Notes: generated by a model not told the origin, from the sequence alone. DNA of 64,000 nt from Desulfosporosinus meridiei DSM 13257 (GCF_000231385.2 NC_018515.1:2376501-2440500), one strand, 5' to 3'; positions 7,726-17,131 are shown, numbered from the stretch's first letter. Program-made: numbers and translations.

Positions 7726-8730
7726 ATGAAAGTATTTAAAGGGCTCGTACTTCTAATGTGTATGTTAGTTCTGTTAACCGGGTGCGGCAGCGGCGCTGCC
7801 CAAGAGACGACGTCAAAAGATCAGAAAATGAAAGTGGCCCTGCTCCTCTCCGGTCCCGCCAATGATCAGGGCTGGAATGCAACAGCTTTAGAGGGACTTA
7901 AGGCTGCTGAAACAAAGTTTGGGTTAGAAACTACCTATTCGGAAAATGTCGGCGTCGCTGACACGGAATCTGCTTATAATGATTATGCTGCGCGGGGTTA
8001 TGATCTAATCATCGGCCACGGTTTTCAGTTTGGAGATCCGGCAGTTCGAGTAGCTCAAAAATTCCCTAAGCTCCATTTTATGGCAACAGAGGCCAATTCT
8101 CAAGCTGAGAATATGGCTTCCTATGTAATGAGCTGCGAACAAGGTGGATATTTGATGGGTATCCTATCTGCTTCAATGTCCAAAACTGGCAAAATCGGAG
8201 TCATCGGCGGTATCGAGCAACCATCAATTATCAAGGAACTTGAAGCTTTTAAACTGGGCGCAAAAAAAGTAAACCCTAACATTGTTGTTTATGAAATTTA
8301 CGTTAATTCATTTACGGATGTTTCTGCCGGGAAAGATGCGGCCCTATCCATGATTGACAAAGGTGCGGATGTTCTCTACCACGTTGCCAACCAAGCGGGT
8401 ACCGGTGCCATCAAGGCTGCAGAGGAAAAAGGTATTCTGGCTTGCGGAAATTCCTACGATCAGAATTCAATTGCACCTAATACTGTGATGTGTTCCACTG
8501 TGTATAATATGCCGACAGTCATCCTGACTGCAGTGGATGCTGTTAAAAATGGTACCTTCAAAGGCGGCATCACTCACTTAGGCATGAAAGAAAAAGTCGT
8601 CGATATTTCCCCGTACCATTCCTTTGAAAGCAAGATTCCCGAAGCTACCAAGAAACTCATCGAAGCTACCAAGAAACAGATTACTGAGGGAACACTAACC
8701 GTCCCAGTTATTGAGAAATCCACGAAGTAG
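7726..8730 (+). CDS. BMP-family substrate-binding lipoprotein (nucleoside/purine uptake)
   Basis: The N-terminus is a lipoprotein signal with a hydrophobic stretch and lipobox LTGC (Cys at about residue 20), so the protein is membrane-anchored outside the cell. The mature part begins MKVALLLSGPANDQGWN, typical of the BMP/Med/TmpC family (PnrA-like), whose characterised members bind purine nucleosides. Length (334 aa) is normal. The start follows GAAAGAGGAG. It lies 46 bp after the amidohydrolase and is followed by a stem-loop before the ATPase gene, an arrangement that usually allows excess binding protein over transporter. Confidence 0.92.
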   Translation: MKVFKGLVLLMCMLVLLTGCGSGAAQETTSKDQKMKVALLLSGPANDQGWNATALEGLKAAETKFGLETTYSENVGVADTESAYNDYAARGYDLIIGHGFQFGDPAVRVAQKFPKLHFMATEANSQAENMASYVMSCEQGGYLMGILSASMSKTGKIGVIGGIEQPSIIKELEAFKLGAKKVNPNIVVYEIYVNSFTDVSAGKDAALSMIDKGADVLYHVANQAGTGAIKAAEEKGILACGNSYDQNSIAPNTVMCSTVYNMPTVILTAVDAVKNGTFKGGITHLGMKEKVVDISPYHSFESKIPEATKKLIEATKKQITEGTLTVPVIEKSTK

Positions 8731-8743
8731 GCATAAACATTTT

Positions 8744-8796
8744 GAAGATGTCTCGATGGATCATGTTGCGACTGTCCAGGGACATCTTCTTCTTTT
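8744..8796 (+). promoter_or_regulatory. Intercistronic stem-loop between binding protein and ATPase genes
   Basis: GAAGATGTC (8744-8752) and GACATCTTC (8781-8789) are perfect complements followed by TTCTTTT. It could act as a partial terminator or as a 3' stabiliser of the lipoprotein message. Confidence 0.6.
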
Positions 8797-8812
8797 ATAG
8801 GAGGAGTAATCT

Positions 8813-10342
8813 ATGGCTTTGCTTTCCATGAAGAACATCAATAAATCCTTTTTTGGAAAAATGGCCAATAGCCAGGTCTGTTTCGATCTGGAGCCCGGAG
8901 AAATCCATGCCCTCTTGGGGGAAAATGGAGCAGGGAAAACCACTTTGATGAATATTTTGTACGGCATCTATGCAAAGGATTCCGGTGATATTTTCTGGAA
9001 AGGGCAAGCGGTTTCCTTTACATCACCCAGAGATGCCATTGCTTTTCAGATTGGTATGGTTCACCAGCACTTCATGTTGGTTCCTACCTTAACTGTGTCT
9101 CAGAACATAACCCTAGGGCTAAAAGAGAAGGGATATCCCTTTCCTGACCGCAAAGCTCTTAATGCAACTATTACAGAAGTTGCACAGAAATATGGGCTTC
9201 AGATTGATGTTAATGCTTACATCTCTAACCTATCTGTGGGCGAACAGCAAAGAGTAGAGATTATTAAACTTCTCTACAGAGATGCGGAACTGCTTATCTT
9301 GGACGAACCCACTGCAATGCTGACTCCACAGGAGACAGAATACTTTTTTGAGGTACTGCGTAAACTGCGGGCGGACGGCCATGCGGTGATCATCATTACT
9401 CACCGCATCCCTGAGATTATGAACATTAGCGACCGGGTCACGGTTCTACGAGACGGGTATAATGTGGTGACAGCGAAAACCAGTGACATCAGCGAGCAAG
9501 AGTTATCTCGTTATATGATTGGACGTCAACTTCAGATTATTCAGCGGGAGGCTATCATGTCCAACACCGGCAGAGAGGGAATTGCCTTTGAAGAGGTTTC
9601 ACTGCAAGAAAGGGGCAGAGAGCGGCTTAATTCCCTTTCCTTGCAAATTGCGCCAGGGGAAATCGTCGGGGTAGCAGGGGTTGATGGCAATGGGCAAAAG
9701 GAGCTGGTTGAAGTAATTCTGGGCATCCGTAAACAAACCAGTGGGAAGATCAGGATGGATGGGGTAGATATGAGCTCAATGAGCGTACTTGAACGTAAGA
9801 AGCTGGGAATTGGCTATATTTCAGATGACCGTCATCAAGACGGTCTAGTGATGGATATGAGCCTAATGGACAATATCCTTTTAAAAACCCACACCGACCG
9901 TCGGTTCATTAAGCATGGACTGATCGATACCCACTTAGTGCGGGCAGAGACCCAAAAGGCAGTTGAAGACTATGCCATTAAAACCCCAGGGTTGAATACC
10001 CCTCTGCGCTACCTTTCCGGGGGAAATCAGCAAAAGTTGATCTTAGCCCGGGAAATGGCAGGTAATCCCAAAGCTATCATAGCGCATCAGCCCACCCGGG
10101 GGCTGGATATTGGTGCAACGGAGTTTGTCCAACAGCAGCTGCTTCAACACAGGTCGAACGGGTGCAGTATTCTCCTCATCTCGGCCGATTTGGAAGAAAT
10201 TCTTTTACTAAGCGATAGGGTCGCTGTGATTTATCAAGGGTGCTTCATGGGAATCTTCCCTAATAATAAAGAACTGGATTTATCCCAGATCGGACTTATG
10301 ATGGCTGGCAAAACGTCTGAAGCAAGGAAGGAATCACTATGA
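8813..10342 (+). CDS. ABC transporter ATP-binding protein, two fused ATPase domains
   Basis: A 509-aa protein with two nucleotide-binding domains in tandem, as in sugar and nucleoside importers (RbsA/YufO type). The first has Walker A GENGAGKTT, signature LSVGEQQR and Walker B LLILDEPTA. The second has a degenerate P-loop GVDGNGQKE, signature LSGGNQQK and a replaced Walker B region HQPTRGLDIGA. This asymmetry is normal for the family, where only one site hydrolyses ATP well. It starts after TAGGAGGAGTAATCT. Its 3' end overlaps the next gene by 4 bp (ATGA). It energises the two permeases downstream. Confidence 0.93.
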   Translation: MALLSMKNINKSFFGKMANSQVCFDLEPGEIHALLGENGAGKTTLMNILYGIYAKDSGDIFWKGQAVSFTSPRDAIAFQIGMVHQHFMLVPTLTVSQNITLGLKEKGYPFPDRKALNATITEVAQKYGLQIDVNAYISNLSVGEQQRVEIIKLLYRDAELLILDEPTAMLTPQETEYFFEVLRKLRADGHAVIIITHRIPEIMNISDRVTVLRDGYNVVTAKTSDISEQELSRYMIGRQLQIIQREAIMSNTGREGIAFEEVSLQERGRERLNSLSLQIAPGEIVGVAGVDGNGQKELVEVILGIRKQTSGKIRMDGVDMSSMSVLERKKLGIGYISDDRHQDGLVMDMSLMDNILLKTHTDRRFIKHGLIDTHLVRAETQKAVEDYAIKTPGLNTPLRYLSGGNQQKLILAREMAGNPKAIIAHQPTRGLDIGATEFVQQQLLQHRSNGCSILLISADLEEILLLSDRVAVIYQGCFMGIFPNNKELDLSQIGLMMAGKTSEARKESL

Positions 10343-11361
10343 AACAGTTTGGAAAACTTCTGTCTTTTCTCGGTATTGCTGTCCTGACGTTATCAATCTC
10401 GATTTTGCTCATTCTCTTGGTTGGCAGCAGCGTTAACCAAGCATTCTTCAGTTTTATATCCGGAATTTTCGGCTCCTTCTATTCTGTTTCTGAGGTTATG
10501 GTGAAAGCTACTCCGTTGATCCTGACAGGTTTAGGGGTTGCAGTGGGTTCTCGAAGTGGGTTTATAAACATCGGTGCTGAAGGGCAGCTTTATATGGGTG
10601 CTATTGCGGTTACTTGTATTGCTTTCTGGCTGAATGATCTGCCTGCAATAGTAATGATTCCTCTAGTGATTCTGGGCGGTTTTGTTTTTGGCGGCATTTG
10701 GTCGGTAATTCCCGGTTTTTTAAAGGCTCGGTTTGGGATATCAGAGGTAATTACTACTCTCATGTTTAATTATATCGCTCTAAGTATAGTAGGAATTTTA
10801 GTGCGCACTTGGCTCAAGGATCCCGCCACTTCCTTACCTATGTCGGCTTTTCTGCCCGATGGTGCTACACTGCCAGCCCTTATAAGCACTACAAGGCTGC
10901 ACGCTGGCCTCTTGGTTGCCCTGATTTCTGTTGTCCTTGTCTGGCTTCTGGTTTGGAAAACACCTACAGGCTATGAAATGCGGGCAGTGGGTCTAAATCC
11001 CAGGGCCAGTAAGTGCTCTGGTATCTCCGTTTATAAAAACATCATCCTTTCCTCACTGATAAGCGGCGGGCTTGCCGGAATTGCAGGTGTGTGCGAGGTA
11101 TCTGGATTGCATCACAAGTTGCTTGAAGGTATCTCCCCAGGCTATGGGTATATCGCAATTATAGTTGCGCTCTTAGGGAAGAATCATCCCGTTGGTGTGG
11201 TCATCTCCGCCTTGGGAATCGCGGCCCTTCAAGTTGGTTCATTAGGAATGCAGCGTATGGCCGGGGTGCCGACCTCTATTTCATCCATTATCATGGGGGT
11301 TGTCGTTTTATTAATTCTGGCCCGTAAAAGTTTATTCCGCCGACTTTTAACCGACGAATAG
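10339..11361 (+). CDS. ABC transporter permease (nucleoside-type, YufP-like)
   Basis: A hydrophobic protein of 340 aa with about eight to ten membrane segments and the family motif GFINIGAEGQLYMGA near residue 75, typical of the branched-chain/ribose-type permease family (BPD_transp_2). The segment EVITTLMFNYIAL, likely a coupling or cytoplasmic region, is also characteristic. It overlaps the ATPase gene by 4 bp and is 12 bp from the second permease, so translational coupling is likely. Together the two permeases form the heterodimeric channel of the importer. Confidence 0.9.
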   Translation: MKQFGKLLSFLGIAVLTLSISILLILLVGSSVNQAFFSFISGIFGSFYSVSEVMVKATPLILTGLGVAVGSRSGFINIGAEGQLYMGAIAVTCIAFWLNDLPAIVMIPLVILGGFVFGGIWSVIPGFLKARFGISEVITTLMFNYIALSIVGILVRTWLKDPATSLPMSAFLPDGATLPALISTTRLHAGLLVALISVVLVWLLVWKTPTGYEMRAVGLNPRASKCSGISVYKNIILSSLISGGLAGIAGVCEVSGLHHKLLEGISPGYGYIAIIVALLGKNHPVGVVISALGIAALQVGSLGMQRMAGVPTSISSIIMGVVVLLILARKSLFRRLLTDE

Positions 11362-11373
11362 GAGGATCAAACA

Positions 11374-12312
11374 ATGGATTCTGAAATTATTGCGCTGATT
11401 ACCATGTATTTAGTAGCCTCTGTCAGGATGGCAACCCCGCTCATCCTAGCGGGATTGGGAGAGGCTGTTTCTGAAAAAGCTGGAATCCTGAATATCGGCG
11501 TTGAAGCAATTATGCTATCCGGAGCGTTTTTCAGCTTCATCGTTGCTTTTTTTACTGGTAATCTATTCCTGGGTCTATTAACGGGTATTGTTGGCGGGAT
11601 CTTAGTCAGCATGATCCATGCTGTGTTGAGTATCCATTGTAAAGCAAACCAGACCATTGCAGGTCTGGCACTTAACTTTATGGTTATGGGGCTGACAAGC
11701 TTCCTGTTCTTAATTGTCTTTGGTCAAACAACGACCATTCCAGCTTGCAATATGTTTGGTGACCTAAAAATCCCTTTGCTGGCCAGTATTCCGATCATAG
11801 GCCCAGCTCTGTTTAATCAAAACCTATTTGTCTATTTAGCTTTAATTGGCATTATACTAACAGCGATTTTCTTTTATAAAACGGAGTGGGGCATCAATCT
11901 GCATGCTGTTGGAGAACACCCGCAGGCGGCGAATTCTGCAGGTCTGAATGTCTTTGCAATTCGTTACTTTGCCTGTTTTATAAACGGTGTATTAGGCGGA
12001 TTAGGGGGAGCGAGTATAACCCTGGGACAACTGGGGTTCTTTATGGAGAATGTTACCTCAGGAAGAGGGTATATCGCCTTGGTGGCTGTAATCCTAGGAC
12101 GGCGTAATCCCATCGGGATTCTTGCGGCTGCCATGGTCATCGGATTTTCCCAGGCACTGCAGTACAACCTTCAAACCTTGGGTTTCCCGATTCCGACTCA
12201 AGTATTCACCATGTTCCCTTATCTGGTTGCCGTCATCGTACTCTTCTTATCAATTGGTAAAAGTATTGACCCTTCTGCATTAGGTATCCCCTTCGAGCGC
12301 AATAAAAGGTAG
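11374..12312 (+). CDS. ABC transporter permease (nucleoside-type, YufQ-like)
   Basis: The second, shorter permease subunit (312 aa) with the related motif EKAGILNIGVEAIMLSGA and conserved SGRGYIALVAVILGRRNP near the C-terminus. About eight membrane helices are visible. It starts after AGGAGGATCAAACA. It is the last transport gene of the operon; the MerR-family regulator follows after 195 bp with its own promoter. Order and content (binding protein, ATPase, two permeases) match nucleoside importers of Firmicutes such as YufNOPQ. Confidence 0.9.
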   Translation: MDSEIIALITMYLVASVRMATPLILAGLGEAVSEKAGILNIGVEAIMLSGAFFSFIVAFFTGNLFLGLLTGIVGGILVSMIHAVLSIHCKANQTIAGLALNFMVMGLTSFLFLIVFGQTTTIPACNMFGDLKIPLLASIPIIGPALFNQNLFVYLALIGIILTAIFFYKTEWGINLHAVGEHPQAANSAGLNVFAIRYFACFINGVLGGLGGASITLGQLGFFMENVTSGRGYIALVAVILGRRNPIGILAAAMVIGFSQALQYNLQTLGFPIPTQVFTMFPYLVAVIVLFLSIGKSIDPSALGIPFERNKR

Positions 12313-12449
12313 CGACGATTTTTGAAGAAATCTGCACTAACCATTAGAAATTATACATAGCCAACATATGTCCGATTTTTCCTTGAGATCGCAAAGGTTA
12401 GTTAGGATAATAATATTTCTGCTCCTGAATAGGTCGAAAAACTACGGGA

Positions 12450-12478
12450 TTGTCTGATGGGCAATTGATAGATATAAT
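12450..12478 (+). promoter_or_regulatory. Sigma-A-type promoter of the MerR-family gene
   Basis: TTGTCT (12450-12455) and TATAAT (12473-12478) are separated by 17 bp. Unlike the promoter at 6193 it has no internal dyad, so the regulator is probably not self-activated in the classical MerR way. Confidence 0.7.
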
Positions 12479-12507
12479 GACCTTAGCACAGGAAAGGAAA
12501 AGGCTAT

Positions 12508-13311
12508 ATGAAAGAAACTCTTAGCATTGGCGAGATAAGTGCTTTATTTCATTTAAATGTCCAAACACTCATCTATTATGATTCAATTGGGCTGCTAGTC
12601 CCCATTGAACGGAACCCGACCAACGGCTATCGCAAATATCGATTCGATCAGATCTATAAGCTGGCCACCATACGTTATCTGCGTCGCCTAGGTTATTCCC
12701 TCAAGGAAATTCAGGCTTCTTATTTAGAATCCCGTGATATCGATTCTAACTTGGAGCAGCTAAAAAAGCAGTCAAGTATCATCAGAAAAAAAGCAGAAAA
12801 CCTGCTTAATACTGACAGGGCAATTCAGCAGAAAATTCATTTCATCGAACAGGAATTGCCCAATGTAGACATTGAGTGCGTTTCAATTAAGGCATTCCCC
12901 GAGAGGTTCTATTTTCCTATAGGAGGAGAAGAGCTGCTCTATGGGGATGATTGGTTCTATCTCAATCCAACGGTGGTGTTTTACAAAAACGATTCCAAAT
13001 ATTTTGGTGCTTATCTCTTTGACGATGGAGAAAACACAATCCTGCAAAAAGAAACGTCTGATTCTCTGCGCTTTCCTGTTATACCCGCCGGGCGCTATCT
13101 CTGCGGGTATCATCAGGGTGCTTATGAACACATCTACGCAAGTGCCCAGCGGATTCGTGAGGCGGGTGGAGATTTAGATCTTGCTGATATAACCATAAAC
13201 TTTAATATCATTGATCAATTTGTGGAACGAGACAACAGGAACTACATTACTGAAGTGCAAATCCCGATTATCGACAGCGAGGAACATCGGGAGCTTTTAT
13301 TAGGGATTTGA
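12508..13311 (+). CDS. MerR-family regulator with GyrI/BmrR-like effector domain
   Basis: The N-terminal winged helix-turn-helix begins LSIGEISALFHLNVQTLIYYD and continues with the wing GYRKYRFDQ and LRRLGYSLKEI, classic MerR features. A coiled-coil helix (about residues 75-120) leads to a C-terminal domain of about 150 aa resembling the BmrR/GyrI-like effector domain. No metal-binding cysteine motif is seen, so a small organic effector is more likely than a metal. The start has AGGAAAGGAAAAGG upstream. Its position after the transporter, and the MerR-type promoter at 6193, suggest it controls the purine operon. That link is inference. Confidence 0.88.
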   Translation: MKETLSIGEISALFHLNVQTLIYYDSIGLLVPIERNPTNGYRKYRFDQIYKLATIRYLRRLGYSLKEIQASYLESRDIDSNLEQLKKQSSIIRKKAENLLNTDRAIQQKIHFIEQELPNVDIECVSIKAFPERFYFPIGGEELLYGDDWFYLNPTVVFYKNDSKYFGAYLFDDGENTILQKETSDSLRFPVIPAGRYLCGYHQGAYEHIYASAQRIREAGGDLDLADITINFNIIDQFVERDNRNYITEVQIPIIDSEEHRELLLGI

Positions 13312-13353
13312 AAATCAGGTCATAGTAGATTGTGTAGATCATTGAAGCCCTGT

Positions 13354-14052
13354 CTAGCAAAGACGGACTTCTACCGGAGTGCCTATGGTTATCCCGTCTT
13401 CAGAAACTATCGAATCATAAGCCAGGATAGTCACTCCTTTTTCACTGGCGAGCCTTAAGGCTTTTGTGAATTCCGGATCCCTTATCTCAAAGGGGGTAAA
13501 ATAGTTTACGCCTTTCATTTGAATGAGAAAGAAGATGAACCCTGCATACCCTTCTTCAACAGCTTTGATCATTTCATAAATATGCTTGCAGCCTCTCTGA
13601 GTAGGAGCATCTGGGAACATGGCAATGCCTTCAGTTTCAAGGGTTACACCTTTTACTTCAATGAACCCTCTTTGATCGTTGCTTTCAAAGTATAGATCAA
13701 ATCTAGAATTACCGTAAATAACCTCTTTGGAAAGTTGTGTAACTTCGCGAAATTCCTTAATTTTCCCCTCATTGATACCATCAAACACCACCAGATTGGG
13801 GACTTGTGAATCGATATTGATCAGAACATCTCCCTTATAGCTGGCTATAAGGGAGTACTTCGTCTTGCGCCCTGTATTTTTTGCTTCTTCCAGAATTACC
13901 ATAGCTCCTTCTTGGAGTATCTCTCTGCATCGCCCGGTATTTTTAACATGGACAATTTCTTCATTATTGTCTACTATTACGTGAGCAATAAATCTATTAG
14001 GCCGTCTTATAAATCTTGCAATTTTAACAGATGAATACTTCAATGTTTGCAC
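13354..14052 (-). CDS. sfsA: DNA/RNA nuclease SfsA
   Basis: A 232-aa protein that matches the SfsA family in length and motifs: an N-terminal OB-like region with RFIAHV and HVKNTGRCREIL, and a C-terminal nuclease-like part with FIEVKGVTLE, MFPDAPTQRGCKH and FTPFEIRDPEF. The family was named for a sugar-fermentation phenotype in E. coli and is now regarded as a PD-(D/E)XK-type nuclease. Acidic residues in YFESND and EVKG would fit the active site. It runs convergent to the MerR gene with a 42-bp gap, with no obvious operon partner. Confidence 0.93.
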   Translation of the reverse strand: MQTLKYSSVKIARFIRRPNRFIAHVIVDNNEEIVHVKNTGRCREILQEGAMVILEEAKNTGRKTKYSLIASYKGDVLINIDSQVPNLVVFDGINEGKIKEFREVTQLSKEVIYGNSRFDLYFESNDQRGFIEVKGVTLETEGIAMFPDAPTQRGCKHIYEMIKAVEEGYAGFIFFLIQMKGVNYFTPFEIRDPEFTKALRLASEKGVTILAYDSIVSEDGITIGTPVEVRLC

Positions 14053-14147
14053 TCCTTTTATTCATAAGCCATAGCCTGTCTAAAACTTAATTTCATGACA
14101 AGATTGCCGCCCATTGTAAAGAATAATATAGAGGATGGGATAGTTAA

Positions 14148-14945
14148 TCAATTGTCATACTTAGAAAGCCACTTGGAAAATTCAAGGGCATTTATTTTTT
14201 CAGCTGTTAGGCCATCGGACTTGCTGGAAGCCAAGAATACAATGGGTTCTACCATAACTCTTGGGCGTAGAAGAGGGGATTTGATTTGCCCCCTAAGATC
14301 TTCGGGAATCATCCCCGTATCAGTTGCTCCGCCAGGAAGCAGCATATTAACGGATATTCCATATGGGAGGAGATCCTCGGCCATAATGTAGGACAGTGAC
14401 TCTGCACCGGAGCCGGCAGGGCCGTAGGGGATAAAGCCTGTACGCCTCATGGTTTCTTGATTCATCGTAATGTTGATAATTTTCCCATGTCCCTGGCGGA
14501 TCATCAGGGGGGTAAACCCTCGGGCCACAAGAAAATAACCCGTAAGATTTGTGTCAATTAAATTTCGGAACCCCTCAGGGGTAACTTGAAAAAAGGGCAG
14601 GGGTTCAATCAAGAAGCGCTTATTTACTGTGCGCATCCCAATTCCGGCGTTATTGACTAAAACATCAAGCTTTCCCCAGGTTCTTTGTACCCATTCCACT
14701 GAATCCGCTATCGATGTTTCCGAGCGAACATCCATAGGTAATCCGTATACATCCAAACCGGATGATTTAAGTCGTTTGACTTGATTATCCAGTTTCACGC
14801 CCGGTCTGGAAGCTAAGGCAACCCTAGCCCCTGCACGAAGAAGCCCTTCTGCCATTGCAAGTCCAATACCACTTGAGGCACCGGTGACAACGATACTGAT
14901 TCCCGCTAAGTCAGTATTGGAATTTGAAGTATTAGTGTTTGTCAT
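14148..14945 (-). CDS. SDR-family protein lacking the catalytic lysine
   Basis: A Rossmann-fold short-chain dehydrogenase-like protein with the cofactor motif TGASSGIG, the NNAG motif and a C-terminal VNMLLPGG. The active-site segment reads PYGPAGSGAESLS: in the canonical YxxxK the lysine position is Gly, and the usual Ser about 13 residues before the Tyr is not present either. Binding of NAD(P) looks possible, but classical oxidoreduction is doubtful. The start at 14945 follows TAGGAGGAATAAG; a longer in-frame upstream start has no ribosome site. 265 aa. It lies upstream of sfsA on the same strand with a gap of about 95 bp. Confidence 0.85.
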   Translation of the reverse strand: MTNTNTSNSNTDLAGISIVVTGASSGIGLAMAEGLLRAGARVALASRPGVKLDNQVKRLKSSGLDVYGLPMDVRSETSIADSVEWVQRTWGKLDVLVNNAGIGMRTVNKRFLIEPLPFFQVTPEGFRNLIDTNLTGYFLVARGFTPLMIRQGHGKIINITMNQETMRRTGFIPYGPAGSGAESLSYIMAEDLLPYGISVNMLLPGGATDTGMIPEDLRGQIKSPLLRPRVMVEPIVFLASSKSDGLTAEKINALEFSKWLSKYDN

Positions 14946-15096
14946 CTTATTCCTCCTAAATGTGCTATGAGTATAATACCGAAATTTTAAAATAAATACT
15001 ATCAAGAAAACGAGGCTGGTGCCTGGCCTGCAGGAGAAGGCTGCCGCTTTTGTTCATCAAAATTGGTCATGATAGCGTTAAGGAGGTATAGTCATT

Positions 15097-15516
15097 TTGA
15101 AGAAAATCCTATTTAGATTAGCAACAATCCTGCAAATTCTTTTCATTATAATAGCCTATCTAATTCAAACATACTCAGTGAAAAAGATGGGAGTGATGCG
15201 ATTCGTTGTTTATCTAAACAACACCTGGGAGGATTTGTACCCCATTGATGAAATTCTACATATTGGGGTCAGCATCTTAGTGATATTTACGATTATTACC
15301 CTTATTGTGTTTATTAAAATGATAAAAAAGAGTTCTGGTTTAGGCAAAGAGGCTGTCTCCTTGGTCGTTTTCCTAATTATCATTACACTGGCAGCTACTA
15401 TTTTCACTATCGGCTTCTCAACAGAAGACTATCGCTCCTATTACTTTATCAGCTTCATATTGGCAATCGTCAACTTGATTCAAAACATTAAGATTATAGG
15501 ATATTTAAAAAAGTAG
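15097..15516 (+). CDS. Small membrane protein, four predicted helices (139 aa)
   Basis: A hydrophobic protein with about four membrane helices (residues 5-25, 50-72, 85-108, 113-132) and short charged loops. There are no recognised motifs. It starts at TTG 15097 after a strong AAGGAGGTATAGTCATT. A bidirectional terminator separates it from the convergent rhodanese gene. I do not recognise the family. Confidence 0.65.
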   Translation: MKKILFRLATILQILFIIIAYLIQTYSVKKMGVMRFVVYLNNTWEDLYPIDEILHIGVSILVIFTIITLIVFIKMIKKSSGLGKEAVSLVVFLIIITLAATIFTIGFSTEDYRSYYFISFILAIVNLIQNIKIIGYLKK

Positions 15517-15561
15517 GAGCCTCGGAATTGATCAAGGCCCGGAGGATTAGAACTGAAAAGC

Positions 15562-15598
15562 AAAGAGAGTCGACAGCTTTTGCTATCAGACTCTCTTT
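15562..15598. terminator. Bidirectional terminator
   Basis: AAAGAGAGTC (15562-15571) and GACTCTCTTT (15589-15598) form a perfect 10-bp stem between convergent genes, with A/T runs on both sides. Confidence 0.8.
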
Positions 15599-15608
15599 AA
15601 GCTATTAA

Positions 15609-16613
15609 TTATTTTTTATAGTTAGCTGACGCTTCTTCGGGAGTAATGGCCTGAACCGGATTCTTTTCATCCATCTGCCATACGAACCAGCCGTCGTCAT
15701 ACAATTTAATATTTTTCCAACCATTTTCATAGGCCATGAGCCAAGGGATAGTTGCTCTCCAACCGGTTCCACAGTAAAAGGCAATTTCATTATCTTTTGT
15801 TATACCTTGGTCAGCCCACATGGCTACCGCCTTGTCAAAGTTGATGAATGTTCCGTCTTCATTGAGGTAGTCAGTTTCATCATGTCCCCAAACTGCACCT
15901 TTAGGTTCGCCAGCTCTTTTAATGTAACTATAGCCGCTTTTCTTACCTGTAAATTCATCTAAACTCCGAATACTTACTAATCTAAAGTTCTTGTCTTTTG
16001 CCAGCTTATCTTTTACTTCGTCAGTCGCTAAAACATAGTCCGGATGGGCAGGTATAGTTACCCCAAAATCTTTCGCTGTTGCTTGAGCAGTTTCTATACC
16101 GTCCTTAGTTGGATACCCGGCTTTTTTCCAAGCGTTCAATCCACCATCGAGGACCTTGACATTTTCAACTCCAGCCCAGATACATACGAATGCGACTCTC
16201 GCTGCACCTGAGTCTGCACCATAAACGATTACATTAGTATCTTTCGTTATACCATAATTTTTCATTACCTGGGTAATTTCCGCGCCTGTTCTGATATCCC
16301 ATTTCTTTTCTTCTTCGATTTCATCTGTATTTAGATGGATCGCTCCCGGAATATGTGCTTCTGTGTAGGCTTTATCTTCGCTAACCTGGCCCCAAGCGGC
16401 CTCAATAATTACATAATCTTTTGATTCCGGTTGTTTACCATCAATGACACCTTTTACCCAATCTGCGGACACAAATACCTTTGTCTTTTCGACTGCCTTA
16501 ACCGTCGGAGTTTCTGCCGCAGGCTTTTCCGGTGTAGTGGTGGAACTACAGCCAGTTGCAAATGTTGCTACCATCGCAATACAAATAAGGACAGTAAGTA
16601 ATTTCTTTTTCAT
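15609..16613 (-). CDS. Rhodanese-type sulfurtransferase lipoprotein (two domains)
   Basis: Residues 1-22 are a lipoprotein signal with lipobox ATGC; the mature protein is anchored outside the membrane. Two rhodanese domains follow. The first (about 40-180) lacks an active Cys at the loop and ends with a GGLNAWKKAGYP motif. The second carries the active-site loop YCGTGWRA with the catalytic Cys. This is the thiosulfate/3-mercaptopyruvate sulfurtransferase layout, with an inactive N-domain and active C-domain. 334 aa. An extracytoplasmic location suggests a role with exported or periplasm-like sulfur species; that is inference. A dyad lies in its promoter region (16673-16710). Confidence 0.9.
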   Translation of the reverse strand: MKKKLLTVLICIAMVATFATGCSSTTTPEKPAAETPTVKAVEKTKVFVSADWVKGVIDGKQPESKDYVIIEAAWGQVSEDKAYTEAHIPGAIHLNTDEIEEEKKWDIRTGAEITQVMKNYGITKDTNVIVYGADSGAARVAFVCIWAGVENVKVLDGGLNAWKKAGYPTKDGIETAQATAKDFGVTIPAHPDYVLATDEVKDKLAKDKNFRLVSIRSLDEFTGKKSGYSYIKRAGEPKGAVWGHDETDYLNEDGTFINFDKAVAMWADQGITKDNEIAFYCGTGWRATIPWLMAYENGWKNIKLYDDGWFVWQMDEKNPVQAITPEEASANYKK

Positions 16614-16672
16614 TAATGTTTTCTCCTCACAAAATATTTAGTTTAAACCTTTATATTGTACAAAATAGCGGC

Positions 16673-16710
16673 TCTCTCGATAAAATAATAACTGCAGATT
16701 ATCGGAGAGA
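16673..16710 (-). promoter_or_regulatory. Dyad upstream of the rhodanese gene
   Basis: TCTCTCGATAA (16673-16683) is complementary to TTATCGGAGAGA (16699-16710) with one bulged base. It lies about 60-100 bp before the rhodanese start, so an operator is plausible. The remainder of 16711-16914 shows no gene. Confidence 0.35.
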
Positions 16711-16914
16711 ATATCGATTTTCACCCCCATATTCTTAGAACTATAGATCTACAGTTCAAGAAATGAATATAACCAAGCTAAATGTTATCATCGATAGCTG
16801 GTTATGTAAATATACTATCACCATATATCTATGTAATAGATTTGCAAATGCTTATGAGTGCGACAATATGGCGTTAATCAATGGGATATGTTGGTAAATT
16901 TAACAAATAGGCCA

Positions 16915-16943
16915 TTGCACTCAGGGGTGATTTTCGCTATAAT
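16915..16943 (+). promoter_or_regulatory. Promoter of the riboswitch-dapA transcript
   Basis: TTGCAC (16915-16920) and TATAAT (16938-16943) have a 17-bp spacer. The transcript would start about 10 bp before the riboswitch. Confidence 0.8.
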
Positions 16944-16959
16944 CTAACTAGTTGAATAC

Positions 16960-17131
16960 CTGAAGATAGAGGCGGGTCAAACAAAAGTAGCTAAGATGAG
17001 GTTGGAGAGATACCTATGATCCTCAGCGAAAGGGGATGGCTCCGAAGGGTGGAATTTCTCTTTAATTCCATGCCTGGTTCCCGGATTAAGAGTCCTTGAA
17101 CTGTCACCGTATCGCGGTGAAGTGCTATCGT
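16960..17131 (+). promoter_or_regulatory. Lysine riboswitch (L-box)
   Basis: The leader contains the conserved L-box elements in order: GATAGAGG near 16965, AGTAGCTAAGATGAGG, GATACCTATGATCCTC, AGCGAAAGGGGATGGC, CCGAAGGGTGGAA, then TTCCCGGATTAAGAGTCC and a 3' CTATC that pairs with the 5' GATAG to close the multi-helix junction. It precedes dapA, the first committed step of lysine synthesis, and a terminator follows. This fits lysine-dependent transcription attenuation. Confidence 0.92.
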
